Source: Paracoccaceae bacterium (lineage in GTDB: Bacteria > Pseudomonadota > Alphaproteobacteria > Rhodobacterales > Rhodobacteraceae). Taken from it: a stretch of DNA of 10,458 nucleotides. The stretch's first letter is position 1. Each line of letters starts with the position of its first letter. Made by a program: the position numbers and the translations under genes. The stretch lies in assembly GCA_023260935.1 (NCBI GenBank), contig JALQTL010000416.1, positions 1-10,458 of the forward strand, in the 5' to 3' direction. The notes beneath the pieces were generated by a model. The model saw only the letters and a program-made list of their open reading frames with translations. It did no database searches and was not told the DNA's origin. Positions 1-7,196 of the stretch are shown one piece after another.

Positions 1-1073
1 AAAAACGCGGGCATCCGGTTCATCGTAATCGCCAGCGTCCCGCCCCAGGCATAATCAATGCGGGCATCGCGCAGATGCGGATAGACCTCGAGCATCGGCT
101 TTGTCACCGTCTTGCGAATGTCGGGGAAACGGTAGCCATAGCTTTCGCCGCCCCCGAAAAGCAGCCGGCCATCTTCGGACAGGCGCCAGTAATTGACCAC
201 GAATTTCGTATCGGCCACGGCAACCGGCTCTGCCAGAACCTCTGCCGCCCGATCGCCCAAGGGCTCGGTGGCAAGGATGAAGTTGTTGATCGGCATAACC
301 CGGGCGGCAACCTGGCGATCAAGCCCGCCCAGATAGCCGTTGCAGGCCAGCACCAGATGATCGCAGGTGACCTTGCCCGAAGCGGTGCTGACCACGGGGC
401 GCGATCCGTGGCGGATGTGGTGCACTTCCGACCGCTCGAAAAGATGCGCGCCGGCCTTGGCGGCCGCCTGTGCCAGCCCGATGGCAAGGTTCAGAGGGTG
501 CAGGTGGCCTGCGCCGCGGTCAATATCCCCGCCCTTGTAGACCGAAGACCCGACAAGGCGGCGCATGGCGGCCTGATCCAGCGCCTCGATCTGGTCATAG
601 CCGTAATCACGTTGCAGTTTTTCAGCGTAGTGATGGGCATGCCGCGCCTCGGCTTCGGTCCAGCAGGCATGGGCGATGCCGGGGTAAAAGGTGACGGGCA
701 TGTCGTGCCGGGTGATCAGCTCGCGCACCAGCCTCTTGGCGTCTTCGGCCAGATCCCACATTCGCCGCGCGGTCTCGCGCCCTGCCGCCCTTTCCAGCCA
801 GTCCTGATCCTGCCGTTGGCCGGACCCGACCTGTCCGCCATTGCGCCCCGAGGCGCCAAAGCCCATGCGATGCGCTTCCAGCAGCACCACATCGTAACCC
901 ATTTCGGCCAGATGCAGGGCTGCGGACAGGCCCGTATACCCCCCGCCGATCACGCAGACATCGGCACGCCTTTCGCCCTTCAGAACGGGAAAGGGCGCCA
1001 GCGGTGCGGCGGTGGCGGCATAATAGGAGGCGGGGTATTCCCCCGCCTTGTCGTTCACATGCAGCAGATTCAT
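1..1073 (-). CDS. PuuB-like FAD-dependent oxidoreductase (DAO family), 3' end cut by window edge
   Basis: This is a flavin-dependent amine/amino-acid oxidase of the D-amino-acid oxidase fold, closest in type to gamma-glutamylputrescine oxidoreductase (PuuB/OrdL). That enzyme oxidises a gamma-glutamylated amine to an aldehyde, releasing ammonia and hydrogen peroxide. The frame begins MNLLHVNDKAGEYPASYY and runs open to the left edge (about 357 codons seen; family members are about 430). The dinucleotide-binding motif VIGGGYTGLS lies at residues 41-50, with an acidic residue (E66) at the end of the second strand, then ASGRNGG at 74-80, typical of this family. Near the edge, FGGGESYGYRFPD and YAWGGTLAITMNRMP match the C-terminal FAD-contacting part. 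The ATG overlaps the stop of the upstream ligase gene (ATGA), so translation is probably coupled. Context (two glutamine-synthetase-like ligases, a GATase and an importer) supports a gamma-glutamyl-amine substrate, but the exact amine is inferred, not seen. Confidence 0.9.
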   Translation of the reverse strand, partial: MNLLHVNDKAGEYPASYYAATAAPLAPFPVLKGERRADVCVIGGGYTGLSAALHLAEMGYDVVLLEAHRMGFGASGRNGGQVGSGQRQDQDWLERAAGRETARRMWDLAEDAKRLVRELITRHDMPVTFYPGIAHACWTEAEARHAHHYAEKLQRDYGYDQIEALDQAAMRRLVGSSVYKGGDIDRGAGHLHPLNLAIGLAQAAAKAGAHLFERSEVHHIRHGSRPVVSTASGKVTCDHLVLACNGYLGGLDRQVAARVMPINNFILATEPLGDRAAEVLAEPVAVADTKFVVNYWRLSEDGRLLFGGGESYGYRFPDIRKTVTKPMLEVYPHLRDARIDYAWGGTLAITMNRMPAF

Positions 1074-2425
1074 ACGTTCAACAACAGATGCTCACGCTCC
1101 CAAGGGCTGATGACCTGAAGGAACTCTTTGTATTCGTTGCGCTTCACACTGTCATAGACCTTGCAGAACTCTACCCCCAGCACTTCCTTCAGGGCGGTAT
1201 CCTCATCCAGCATGTCCAGCGCGTCCCCCATGTTCAAAGGGATTTCATCGCTGTCGATATAGGCGGAACCAACGAATTCCGGGCGTGGTTCGCGCTTTTC
1301 CATCAGCCCCAGATAGCCGCAGGCCAAGGTGGCGGCGATACCCAGATAGGGGTTGCAATCCATCCCCGGCAGGCGGTTTTCGATCCGCCGTGCGGCGCTG
1401 CCGGAAATCGGCACACGCAGGCCTGTGGTGCGGTTGTCACGTCCCCATTCCAGATTGATGGGGGCCGCGAAATCGGGAACATAGCGGCGGTAGCTGTTCA
1501 CATAGGGCGCCATCAGGGCGACGCCGGCGCCAAGGTGGTTCTGCAACCCGCCGATGAAATGCATGAAAGCTTCGGTTTCCACGCCCTTCGGTCCGGCAAA
1601 GATGTTCTTGCCCGTCTTGATGTCGACGACCGAGGTATGGATATGCATGGCCGACCCGGGTTCACCGGCAATCGGCTTTGCCATGAAGGTTGCAAAGCAA
1701 TCGTGGCGCAGGGCTGCTTCGCGGATCAGGCGTTTGAAGAAGAACACGTCATCGGCCAGCCGCACAGGATCGCCATGCGCAAGGTTCAGCTCGATCTGGC
1801 CGGCGCCGCCCTCCTGAAGGATGCCGTCGATCTCCAGCCCCTGCGCCTCGGCGAAATCATAGATGTCGTCGATGACCTTTCCGTATTCGTCAACTGCGCT
1901 CATCGAATAGGCCTGTTTGCCGGCCGCCCTCCGGCCCGATCGCCCCATCGGGGGTTGCACCGGCATGTTCGGGTCGATGTTGCGCGCTGTCAGGAAGAAT
2001 TCCATCTCGGGCGCGACCACCGGCCGCCAACCCTGCTTTTCGTAGAGCGACACCACATGGCGCAGCACGTTCCGCGGCGCAAAGGGCACCGGGTTTCCCT
2101 GCTGGTCCTTGGCGTCATGGATGATCTGAAGCGTCACGTCCGCTGTCCACGGTGCGGCGGTGGCGGTGGACCAGTCGGGCTCCAGGATCATGTCGGGTTC
2201 GGTAAAGGCATCAAACGGATTGTCGGCCCATTCCCCGGTGATGGTTTGCAGAAAGATTGAGTTCGGCAGGAAATAGCTGGTCTGCTTCGCGAACTTGTTG
2301 GCCGGCATGGCCTTGCCCCGGGCCACTCCCGCGATATCGCCGATGATGCACTCTACCTCGTCCACCCGCCGGTTGGCGATGAATTCCAGTGCCGCCTCTG
2401 GCAGCTTATCCGTCCATTTGGACAT
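1070..2425 (-). CDS. glutamine synthetase-like gamma-glutamyl-amine ligase (PuuA/GSIII-type), copy 1
   Basis: A 451-residue member of the glutamine synthetase superfamily, the usual length for PuuA-type gamma-glutamylpolyamine synthetases. These use ATP to join the gamma-carboxyl of glutamate to an amine in the cytoplasm. The N-terminal beta-grasp region holds GDIAGVARGKAMP (29-41). Metal-binding glutamates are visible in APEMEFFL (E140, E142) and in EGGAGQIELN (E205, E212). The glutamate/nucleotide site MAKPIAGEPGSAMHIH (248-263) contains the expected histidines. The phosphate-binding arginines lie in EWGRDNRTTGLRVP (326-339), followed by RRIENRLPG (E349) and NPYLG. The NLYDLP adenylylation motif of housekeeping GlnA is absent, which argues for a catabolic ligase rather than ammonia assimilation. 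The gene follows the GATase gene by 29 bases and overlaps the FAD oxidoreductase gene by 4 bases. Only weak Shine-Dalgarno-like sequence (AAGAG) precedes the ATG. The substrate amine is unknown. Confidence 0.93.
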   Translation of the reverse strand: MSKWTDKLPEAALEFIANRRVDEVECIIGDIAGVARGKAMPANKFAKQTSYFLPNSIFLQTITGEWADNPFDAFTEPDMILEPDWSTATAAPWTADVTLQIIHDAKDQQGNPVPFAPRNVLRHVVSLYEKQGWRPVVAPEMEFFLTARNIDPNMPVQPPMGRSGRRAAGKQAYSMSAVDEYGKVIDDIYDFAEAQGLEIDGILQEGGAGQIELNLAHGDPVRLADDVFFFKRLIREAALRHDCFATFMAKPIAGEPGSAMHIHTSVVDIKTGKNIFAGPKGVETEAFMHFIGGLQNHLGAGVALMAPYVNSYRRYVPDFAAPINLEWGRDNRTTGLRVPISGSAARRIENRLPGMDCNPYLGIAATLACGYLGLMEKREPRPEFVGSAYIDSDEIPLNMGDALDMLDEDTALKEVLGVEFCKVYDSVKRNEYKEFLQVISPWEREHLLLNV

Positions 2426-2454
2426 AATTCACACTCTTGTCTTGCCCGCAGGCG

Positions 2455-3135
2455 TCAGGCCCGCGGCGCCTTGAAGAAGGCCGCGATCTGGGCGGCCATG
2501 GTCTTGTCGTTCAGTGGTTGGTCCAGCCGTGATGCGGCCTGTGCCAGCACCTCGTCGGGGACAACCCCCTTGCCCCGGGTCTTCATCAACCCATCGACGA
2601 ATTCGGGGCGAAATTCGGGATGGGCCTGCACCGTCAGGGCCCGGTCATCATAAAGCAGGGCCGCGTTGGTGCAAAAATCATTGCTGGCAAGAACCGTGGC
2701 GCCTTTCGGTGCAATGGTCACCTGATCGCGGTGCCATGCGTTCAGCACACGCTTTTCGCCGCCGAAATCATATTCGGTGGCCCCCACGGCCCAGCCCCCC
2801 GCATAGCGTTCCACCTTGCCACCCATGGCTTGCGCCACGATCTGATGGCCAAAGCAGATGCCCACCACCGGCACGCGTGCGGCAAAGGCATCCCGGATGA
2901 ACTGCTCCAGCGGGGGAATCCACGGGTGGTCTTCGTAAACCCCGTGGCGCGACCCAGTGATCAGCCAGCCGTCGCATTCCGTCACCGATTTCGGAAATTC
3001 GTTCTCGACCACCCGGTAGACGCGATAGGTAAAGCCGTTCCCGTCCAGAAGACGCATGAACATATCGGGATAATCACCCATTTCCGGGGAAAGGGCGTCG
3101 GGGGCAAGCCCGGTCTGCAAGATGCCGATCAGCAT
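2455..3135 (-). CDS. class I glutamine amidotransferase-fold protein (GMP-synthase-like; possible gamma-glutamyl hydrolase)
   Basis: A 226-residue stand-alone class I glutamine amidotransferase domain. The nucleophile elbow VVGICFGHQIVAQAMGG (90-106) carries the catalytic Cys94, and VQAHPEF (169-175) supplies His172 and Glu174, completing the Cys-His-Glu triad. The N-terminal part (GILQTGLAP, and DGWLITGSRHGVYED at 55-69) is typical of the 'GMP synthase-like' single-domain subfamily, not of an amidotransferase fused to a synthetase. Placed between two gamma-glutamyl ligases, the likeliest job is removing the glutamyl group from a pathway intermediate, the step PuuD performs in E. coli. PuuD belongs to a different class I subgroup, so this is an analogy. 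A second possibility is glutaminase activity feeding the neighbouring ligases. The start ATG is preceded by an ACAGG Shine-Dalgarno-like sequence six bases upstream. Confidence 0.9.
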   Translation of the reverse strand: MLIGILQTGLAPDALSPEMGDYPDMFMRLLDGNGFTYRVYRVVENEFPKSVTECDGWLITGSRHGVYEDHPWIPPLEQFIRDAFAARVPVVGICFGHQIVAQAMGGKVERYAGGWAVGATEYDFGGEKRVLNAWHRDQVTIAPKGATVLASNDFCTNAALLYDDRALTVQAHPEFRPEFVDGLMKTRGKGVVPDEVLAQAASRLDQPLNDKTMAAQIAAFFKAPRA

Positions 3136-3171
3136 GAAAACCTGTTCAATCTGTTTGCGAAGGATACCGCA

Positions 3172-3200
3172 GCCCCCCGGGGGGTGGTCAAGCCCGGGGG
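3172..3200. repeat. G/C palindrome and hairpin between ligase 2 and GATase genes
   Basis: The 75-base gap between the two genes contains a perfect 12-base palindrome of six C then six G (3173-3184). A second run, CCCGGGGG (3193-3200), can pair with part of the first to form an 8-bp all-G/C stem. On the transcribed (minus) strand it is not followed by a T-tract, so it is not a classical terminator. It may slow polymerase, stabilise the message end or simply be tolerated spacer. Confidence 0.45.
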
Positions 3201-3210
3201 AAGCGTGGCG

Positions 3211-4551
3211 TCACACGGTATCCAGATACAGTTCCACCCGCTCTGCTTCGGAAAGATCCGCAATGTAATGCAGTTCCTGACGCTTTGTCTGCACCAGATT
3301 GCGGATGATTTCCTTGTGCAGGAAACGGGGAAGCACGGTCGATTGTTCGAAGGCATCGATCGCATCAGCCCAGGTAGAGGGGATCTGCGACAGCCCGTCG
3401 ACGGTATAGGCATTGCCCGTGACCGGCGATGGCGGCTCCATCTCGTTCTCGATCCCGTCCAGAGCCGCGCCAAGTATGACGGCCAGCATCAGGTAGGGGT
3501 TCACGTCCCCCCCCGCCACGCGATGTTCGATCCGCCGGGCCGACGGGCTGCCCGCGGGAATGCGGATCGCGGCGGTACGGTTTTCGTATCCCCAGCAGAT
3601 CGTCGTCGGGGCATGCTTGTCGGGCACAAGCCGTTCATAGCTGTTCTGGTGCGGCGCGAAGATCAGCGTGGAGTCGTGCATGGCGTTCAGGCAACCGGCA
3701 ACCGCATGGCGCAGCGCAGCGGTGCCCTTCGGGCCGCCGGAATCGAAGATGTTGTCGCCATCGGCATCCAGCACGCTGAAATGCGTATGCAGGCCAGAGC
3801 CTGAATATTCGGCATAGGGCTTGGCCATGAAGCTGGCGGCGAACCCATGGCGCCGGGCCAGACCCTTGACCAGCATCTTGAACAGCCATGCATCATCGGC
3901 GGCGCGCAGCGCATCGTCACAATGCATCAGGTTCACTTCGAACTGGCCCAGCCCGGTTTCCGAGGTTGAGGTATCGGCCGGAATGTCCATCGCCTCGCAG
4001 GCGTCGTAAAGATCGGTAAAGAAGGTGTCAAAGGCGTCAAGTGCCCTGATCGACAGGGTTTCGGCCGCCTTGCGGCGCTTGCCTGACCGGGGCGACGGGG
4101 GCACCTGAAGCGTCTTGCCGCTGTCATCAATCAGGAAGAATTCCAGCTCGACCGCCACCACTGGCGTCAGCCCGCGCGCCTTGGAGCGTTGCACGACGGC
4201 GTTCAGCGCATGCCGGGGATCGCCTTCATAGGGCTGGCCATTTTCGCGGAACATCCAGATCGGCAGCAGGGCCGTTGGCGCCTCTAGCCAGGGCATCGGC
4301 ATGAAACCGCGTTCGGTGGGTTTCAGAACGCCATCCTGATCGCCCTGTTCAAAGACAAGCGGGCTGTCGTCGATGTCTTCCCCCCAGATATCCAGATTGA
4401 GGACAGAGAAGGGGAAGCGGGTTCCATCCTTCACCACCTTGTCGGCAAAGCGTGCCGGTATCCTTTTGCCGCGGGCCTGGCCGTTCAGATCGGCTGCTGC
4501 CACACGGATTGTACGCACTTGCGGATGCTTGCGCAGATAGTCCTTCATCAT
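3211..4551 (-). CDS. glutamine synthetase-like gamma-glutamyl-amine ligase, copy 2 (divergent paralogue)
   Basis: A 446-residue glutamine-synthetase-superfamily ligase, clearly different from the one at 1070-2425 but with the same architecture. Visible landmarks in order are AADLNGQARGKRIPA (19-33), VAVELEFFLID (metal glutamates E135 and E137), SETGLGQFEVNLMH (E198, E205), MAKPYAEYSGSGLHTH (242-257), WGYENRTAAIRIP (320-332) and RRIEHRVAGGDVNPYLM (339-355). The catalytic residues look intact and the adenylylation motif of GlnA is missing. It probably gamma-glutamylates an amine or an intermediate of the same pathway; two ligases could handle two amines, two ends of one diamine, or form a mixed oligomer. 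The frame begins ATG ATG; the first ATG is used here, and no strong Shine-Dalgarno sequence is visible before either. It lies 123 bases downstream of the second permease gene, on the same strand, in a gap with regulatory-looking sequence. Confidence 0.93.
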   Translation of the reverse strand: MMKDYLRKHPQVRTIRVAAADLNGQARGKRIPARFADKVVKDGTRFPFSVLNLDIWGEDIDDSPLVFEQGDQDGVLKPTERGFMPMPWLEAPTALLPIWMFRENGQPYEGDPRHALNAVVQRSKARGLTPVVAVELEFFLIDDSGKTLQVPPSPRSGKRRKAAETLSIRALDAFDTFFTDLYDACEAMDIPADTSTSETGLGQFEVNLMHCDDALRAADDAWLFKMLVKGLARRHGFAASFMAKPYAEYSGSGLHTHFSVLDADGDNIFDSGGPKGTAALRHAVAGCLNAMHDSTLIFAPHQNSYERLVPDKHAPTTICWGYENRTAAIRIPAGSPSARRIEHRVAGGDVNPYLMLAVILGAALDGIENEMEPPSPVTGNAYTVDGLSQIPSTWADAIDAFEQSTVLPRFLHKEIIRNLVQTKRQELHYIADLSEAERVELYLDTV

Positions 4552-4603
4552 GATCGTTTCAGACCGGTCCCGACTTGCGCCGGGGCCAATGATCCATCCC
4601 TGG

Positions 4604-4665
4604 TTTTGACCTTTGATCCCGCCTTTCAGACGGGTCCGGGCGGGTGCCCGGATAATTTGATCAAA
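4604..4665. promoter_or_regulatory. candidate operator cluster with TTTGATCAAA palindrome
   Basis: In the gap between permease 2 and ligase 2, a perfect 10-base palindrome TTTGATCAAA sits at 4656-4665. A further half-site TTTGATC is at 4612-4618, with the related TTTTGAC at 4604-4610 just beside it. The A/T-rich patch stands out against the G/C-rich surroundings. Such spacing suits a dimeric repressor or activator controlling an internal promoter for the enzyme half of the operon. Which regulator binds is unknown, and no regulator gene is in the window. Confidence 0.35.
4635..4652 (-). terminator. intercistronic hairpin (possible attenuator or message stabiliser)
   Basis: The minus strand can form a 7-bp stem, TCCGGGC paired with GCCCGGA, around a 4-base loop, about 22 bases after the permease 2 stop codon. 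There is no T-tract after it, so full intrinsic termination is unlikely. It could reduce read-through into the enzyme genes or protect the 3' end of the transporter message. It lies immediately next to the TTTGATCAAA palindrome. Confidence 0.4.
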
Positions 4666-4674
4666 AATAGGCTA

Positions 4675-5505
4675 CTATCGGATCAACTGCGGACGCAAGC
4701 GAATTTTGCTGCCCATGTTCGATGGCAGGTGGCGGTTCAGGTGACGGTTCACGCGCCCGAAAAGCCAGATGACCACCAGCGTCAGAAGGATGAAATAGCA
4801 GGCCACGATGGGGTAGGGGATAAAGGGATTGAACGTCTTGTCAGCAAAGTAATTGGCGTAATACAGCGCATCGCCGCGTTGCTGAAAAGCCGGAAAGCCC
4901 GAAAAGAACACCAGCGCCGTGGAATGGAACAGGAAGATCGCTTCGTTCGTATAGGCCGGCCAGGCCAGCCGCAGCATGGTGGGCCATTCGATCCGGATAA
5001 AGCGTGACCATCCGGTGATGCCATAGGCATCGGCGGCCTCCAGGTCGCCCTTGGGGATCGACCGCAGGGCACCGTGGAAGATTTCGGCCGAATAGGCGGC
5101 AGTGTTCAGGAAAAGCACGAACAGCGCCCCGGCCCAGGCTTTCGTCGTCCACGCGGTCTGCACGGTGATGCCGAAGACATCGATCCCCGCCTTGGGCAGC
5201 ATCTGCAATGCCTCGTAGGCCAGGAAGAACTGAATGAACAGGGGCGAGCCGCGAAAGACGAAGATGAACCATTCCGCGGGTTTGCGCAGCCAAGGGCTGT
5301 GCGCGGCCTTGGCAAGCGCAAGGGCATTGGCAAGGAAGAACCCGGCCAGCAGCGCCAGCACCCCGAAATAGATGTTCCACAGCATCCCCGATCCGATCAG
5401 GGTGAACTGCTGGCACAGGGTAAAGTCGCTGCGCGGCAGCAACCGTTCGCCATAGCCCAGCGACCGCAAGGCATAGGCGTTTATGGTTTCCCAGCAGGTC
5501 GTCAT
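4675..5505 (-). CDS. polar amino-acid-type ABC transporter permease 2 (HisM/GlnP family)
   Basis: Inner-membrane permease of a PAAT-family importer, 276 residues from the chosen ATG. The frame stays open for 45 more codons upstream, but that part lies inside the previous gene and does not resemble a permease. The ATG at 5503-5505 overlaps the stop of permease 1 as ATGA and is the better start. Hydrophobic segments are seen at about 40-66, 79-100, 123-140, 186-204 and 232-250. The cytoplasmic EAA loop that docks on the ATPase is present: LEAADAYGITGWSRFIRIEWP (155-175) with the conserved E/A-A and central G. EWFIFVFRGSPLFIQFFL (78-95) is the hallmark 'FRGTPLLVQ'-like segment of amino-acid permeases. 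It forms the channel with permease 1 and is likely translated together with it. Confidence 0.94.
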   Translation of the reverse strand: MTTCWETINAYALRSLGYGERLLPRSDFTLCQQFTLIGSGMLWNIYFGVLALLAGFFLANALALAKAAHSPWLRKPAEWFIFVFRGSPLFIQFFLAYEALQMLPKAGIDVFGITVQTAWTTKAWAGALFVLFLNTAAYSAEIFHGALRSIPKGDLEAADAYGITGWSRFIRIEWPTMLRLAWPAYTNEAIFLFHSTALVFFSGFPAFQQRGDALYYANYFADKTFNPFIPYPIVACYFILLTLVVIWLFGRVNRHLNRHLPSNMGSKIRLRPQLIR

Positions 5506-6383
5506 GCCCCCGCCTTTCGCAACGCTTCGCCCGCCGCCGTCGCCTGCCCCTTGGACAGCCGGGCCGAAACCCGGTTCAGCACCTTTTCGGAAAGCTTGGT
5601 GAAGGCCAGGTAGAAGACCAGAAGAAACAGGAAATACCACAGCCGCCAGTCGGGGTGGGGGTATTCATAGGCGCTGGTCTTTGCCCCGCCCAGTTCGCGC
5701 GCCCAATAGACGACGTCCTGCACCCCCAGAAGGAACAGAAGCGGCGTCGCCTTGATCAGGATCATCCACAGGTTCGAAAGGCCGGGCAGGGCATAGACCC
5801 ACATCTGCGGCACCAGAATCCGCCGGAAGACCTGCCGGTGGGACATGCCGTAAGCCTCGGCCGTTTCAAGCTGCGCGCGCGGCACGGCCAGCATGGCGCC
5901 ATACAGGACATTGGCGGCAAAGGCGCCAAAGACCAGCGCGAATGTCACCACGGCAAGCGCAAAACCATAGGCCTTGTGAACCGATTGCGGCGCGGAATTC
6001 AGCGGCACCTTCGCTTCGGGGCACACGCGGAATTCCAGCCCCTTGCGGATCGGTTCGGTCCAGTCGGGGCATTGCACCTGATGGTTCAGCCATTCGATCC
6101 CCTGATCCAGGGCAATGACAAAGAACAGGAAGAACACGATGTCAGGCACGCCGCGAACCATGGCGGTATAGCCCTTGCCGATCAGGCTGAGCGGCAGGAA
6201 ATGGCTGCGCGCGGCCATGGCCCCAGCAAAGCCGAAGGCAAGTGCCACCGGCGCGGTTATCGCCAGCAAGGTCAGCACCGTGACAAAAGACCAATAGAAA
6301 TCAAGGTGCTTTCCTGTTGTCAGGTAGCACAGGAGCCAACTCAGCCCCTCGATCGATTTGGGATCGGCGCAGCTTTCGAACAT
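5502..6383 (-). CDS. polar amino-acid-type ABC transporter permease 1 (HisQ/GlnP family)
   Basis: The 293-residue partner permease of the importer. Hydrophobic segments lie at about 32-57, 80-96, 138-160, 194-214 and 246-265. The ATPase-docking EAA loop is QLETAEAYGMSHRQVFRRIL (171-190) followed by VPQ. MVRGVPDIVFFLFF (75-88) replaces the FRGTPLLVQ-like segment, keeping R-G-x-P. Between the second and third hydrophobic segments there is a longer-than-usual hydrophilic stretch (about 97-137) with two cysteines, C105 and C121, perhaps a periplasmic loop closed by a disulphide. The start ATG follows the binding-protein gene by 45 bases, most of them taken up by a strong hairpin whose downstream arm holds the only purine-rich Shine-Dalgarno-like sequence (GGGGCAGGG). 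Confidence 0.94.
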   Translation of the reverse strand: MFESCADPKSIEGLSWLLCYLTTGKHLDFYWSFVTVLTLLAITAPVALAFGFAGAMAARSHFLPLSLIGKGYTAMVRGVPDIVFFLFFVIALDQGIEWLNHQVQCPDWTEPIRKGLEFRVCPEAKVPLNSAPQSVHKAYGFALAVVTFALVFGAFAANVLYGAMLAVPRAQLETAEAYGMSHRQVFRRILVPQMWVYALPGLSNLWMILIKATPLLFLLGVQDVVYWARELGGAKTSAYEYPHPDWRLWYFLFLLVFYLAFTKLSEKVLNRVSARLSKGQATAAGEALRKAGA

Positions 6384-6391
6384 CGGGGACT

Positions 6392-6421
6392 GCCCTGCCC
6401 CGGCAGATGCCGGGGCAGGGC
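6392..6421 (-). terminator. strong intercistronic hairpin after the binding-protein gene
   Basis: A 13-bp perfect G/C-rich inverted repeat (6392-6404 with 6409-6421) around a 4-base loop fills the gap between the binding-protein stop (6429-6431) and the permease 1 start (6383). On the transcribed strand it is followed by CAGTCCCCG rather than a T-run, so it should act as a partial terminator or as a block to 3' exonucleases. Such hairpins are well known downstream of periplasmic binding-protein genes and explain how the binding protein is made in excess over the permeases. The downstream arm may also mask the permease 1 ribosome-binding site. Confidence 0.75.
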
Positions 6422-6428
6422 TGTGCGA

Positions 6429-7154
6429 TCAGAATACGGCGGCTTCGTCGCCGAACCACTTCTTGATCATGGCGTTCAGGCTGCCATCATCCTTCATCGA
6501 CTGGATGGCGGCGTTGAACTTTTCCTTCAGCTCGGTATCGGATTCGCGCAAGCCCATGCCGACACCGCCGCCCAGTTGCACCTCTTCGGCCAGCAGAACC
6601 AGCGCGCCGCCCGATTCCGCCGCGATGGGGGCGAGATAATCCTTGTCGGCAAAGACGGCATCGGCTTCGCCGTTCTTCACGGCGGCAACGGTTTCATCGG
6701 GGGTGGCGAATTCCAGCAGGGTTGCGCCCGATTCCGCGATGTAGCCGGCCTGAATGGTGCCCACTTGCGCCGCGATCACGGCGCCTTCGCCGATCTTGGC
6801 ATCTGCCGTCAGCGCCAGATAGGACGATGCCGCCGGCGGAATGTAATTCTGGGTGAAGTCGATGACCTTGTCACGCTCCTCGGTGATCGACATGCCGGCA
6901 ATGATCGTGTCGTAGTTGCCCGACTGAAGGTTCGGTATGATCGAGTCCCAGTCAGTCGTGACCCATTCGCAGGTCAGCCCCGCCTTGGCGCAGAGCGTAT
7001 CGCCCAGTTCCCGTTCGAACCCGTCGACTTCGCCTTTGTCATTGATGAAGTTGTAGGGAGGGTAGGCCCCTTCCGTTCCCATCCGCACGGTCTGGGCCAG
7101 CCCGGCCCCTGCGGTCAGCGCCATGAGCGCGGTGGCAAGCATCAGCTTTTTCAT
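6429..7154 (-). CDS. periplasmic amino-acid/amine-binding protein of ABC importer (SBP_bac_3, HisJ/LAO type)
   Basis: The 241-residue periplasmic receptor that delivers substrate to the permeases. It opens with a Sec signal peptide: MKKLM, a hydrophobic core, then probable cleavage after AGLA (residue 20). The mature protein starts with the family pattern VRMGTEGAYPPYNF (23-36). GEVDGFERELGDTLCAKAGLTC (41-62) holds two cysteines seven residues apart (C55, C62), as in the HisJ/LAO disulphide. AGMSITEERDKVIDFTQNYI (86-105) is the family signature; R94 is the expected ligand carboxylate-binding arginine, implying a substrate with an alpha-carboxylate or a similar anionic group. DAVFADKDYL (165-174) carries the usual ligand-amino-binding aspartate. 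A good Shine-Dalgarno sequence GGGGAG lies about 6 bases before the ATG. The fold is PAAT-type, not the PotD/PotF type of true polyamine importers. Confidence 0.95.
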   Translation of the reverse strand: MKKLMLATALMALTAGAGLAQTVRMGTEGAYPPYNFINDKGEVDGFERELGDTLCAKAGLTCEWVTTDWDSIIPNLQSGNYDTIIAGMSITEERDKVIDFTQNYIPPAASSYLALTADAKIGEGAVIAAQVGTIQAGYIAESGATLLEFATPDETVAAVKNGEADAVFADKDYLAPIAAESGGALVLLAEEVQLGGGVGMGLRESDTELKEKFNAAIQSMKDDGSLNAMIKKWFGDEAAVF

Positions 7155-7196
7155 GGATGTCTCCCCTATTGCAAGCTGTTGTTGTGGTTCTGTTTT

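Noticed and set aside
3211..4551. Housekeeping glutamine synthetase GlnA for either ligase gene
   Set aside because: Both lack the adenylylation loop with the NLY motif and the companion glnB, and both sit in a catabolic operon; sequence blocks fit gamma-glutamyl-amine ligases better.
4656..4665. An FNR/Anr-type box, since TTGAT...ATCAA half-sites appear
   Set aside because: The half-sites overlap as TTTGATCAAA with no four-base spacer, so the FNR geometry is wrong.
5506..5640. The 45-codon N-terminal extension of permease 2
   Set aside because: It lies wholly inside permease 1 in another frame, is not hydrophobic like a permease, and an ATGA-coupled start follows.
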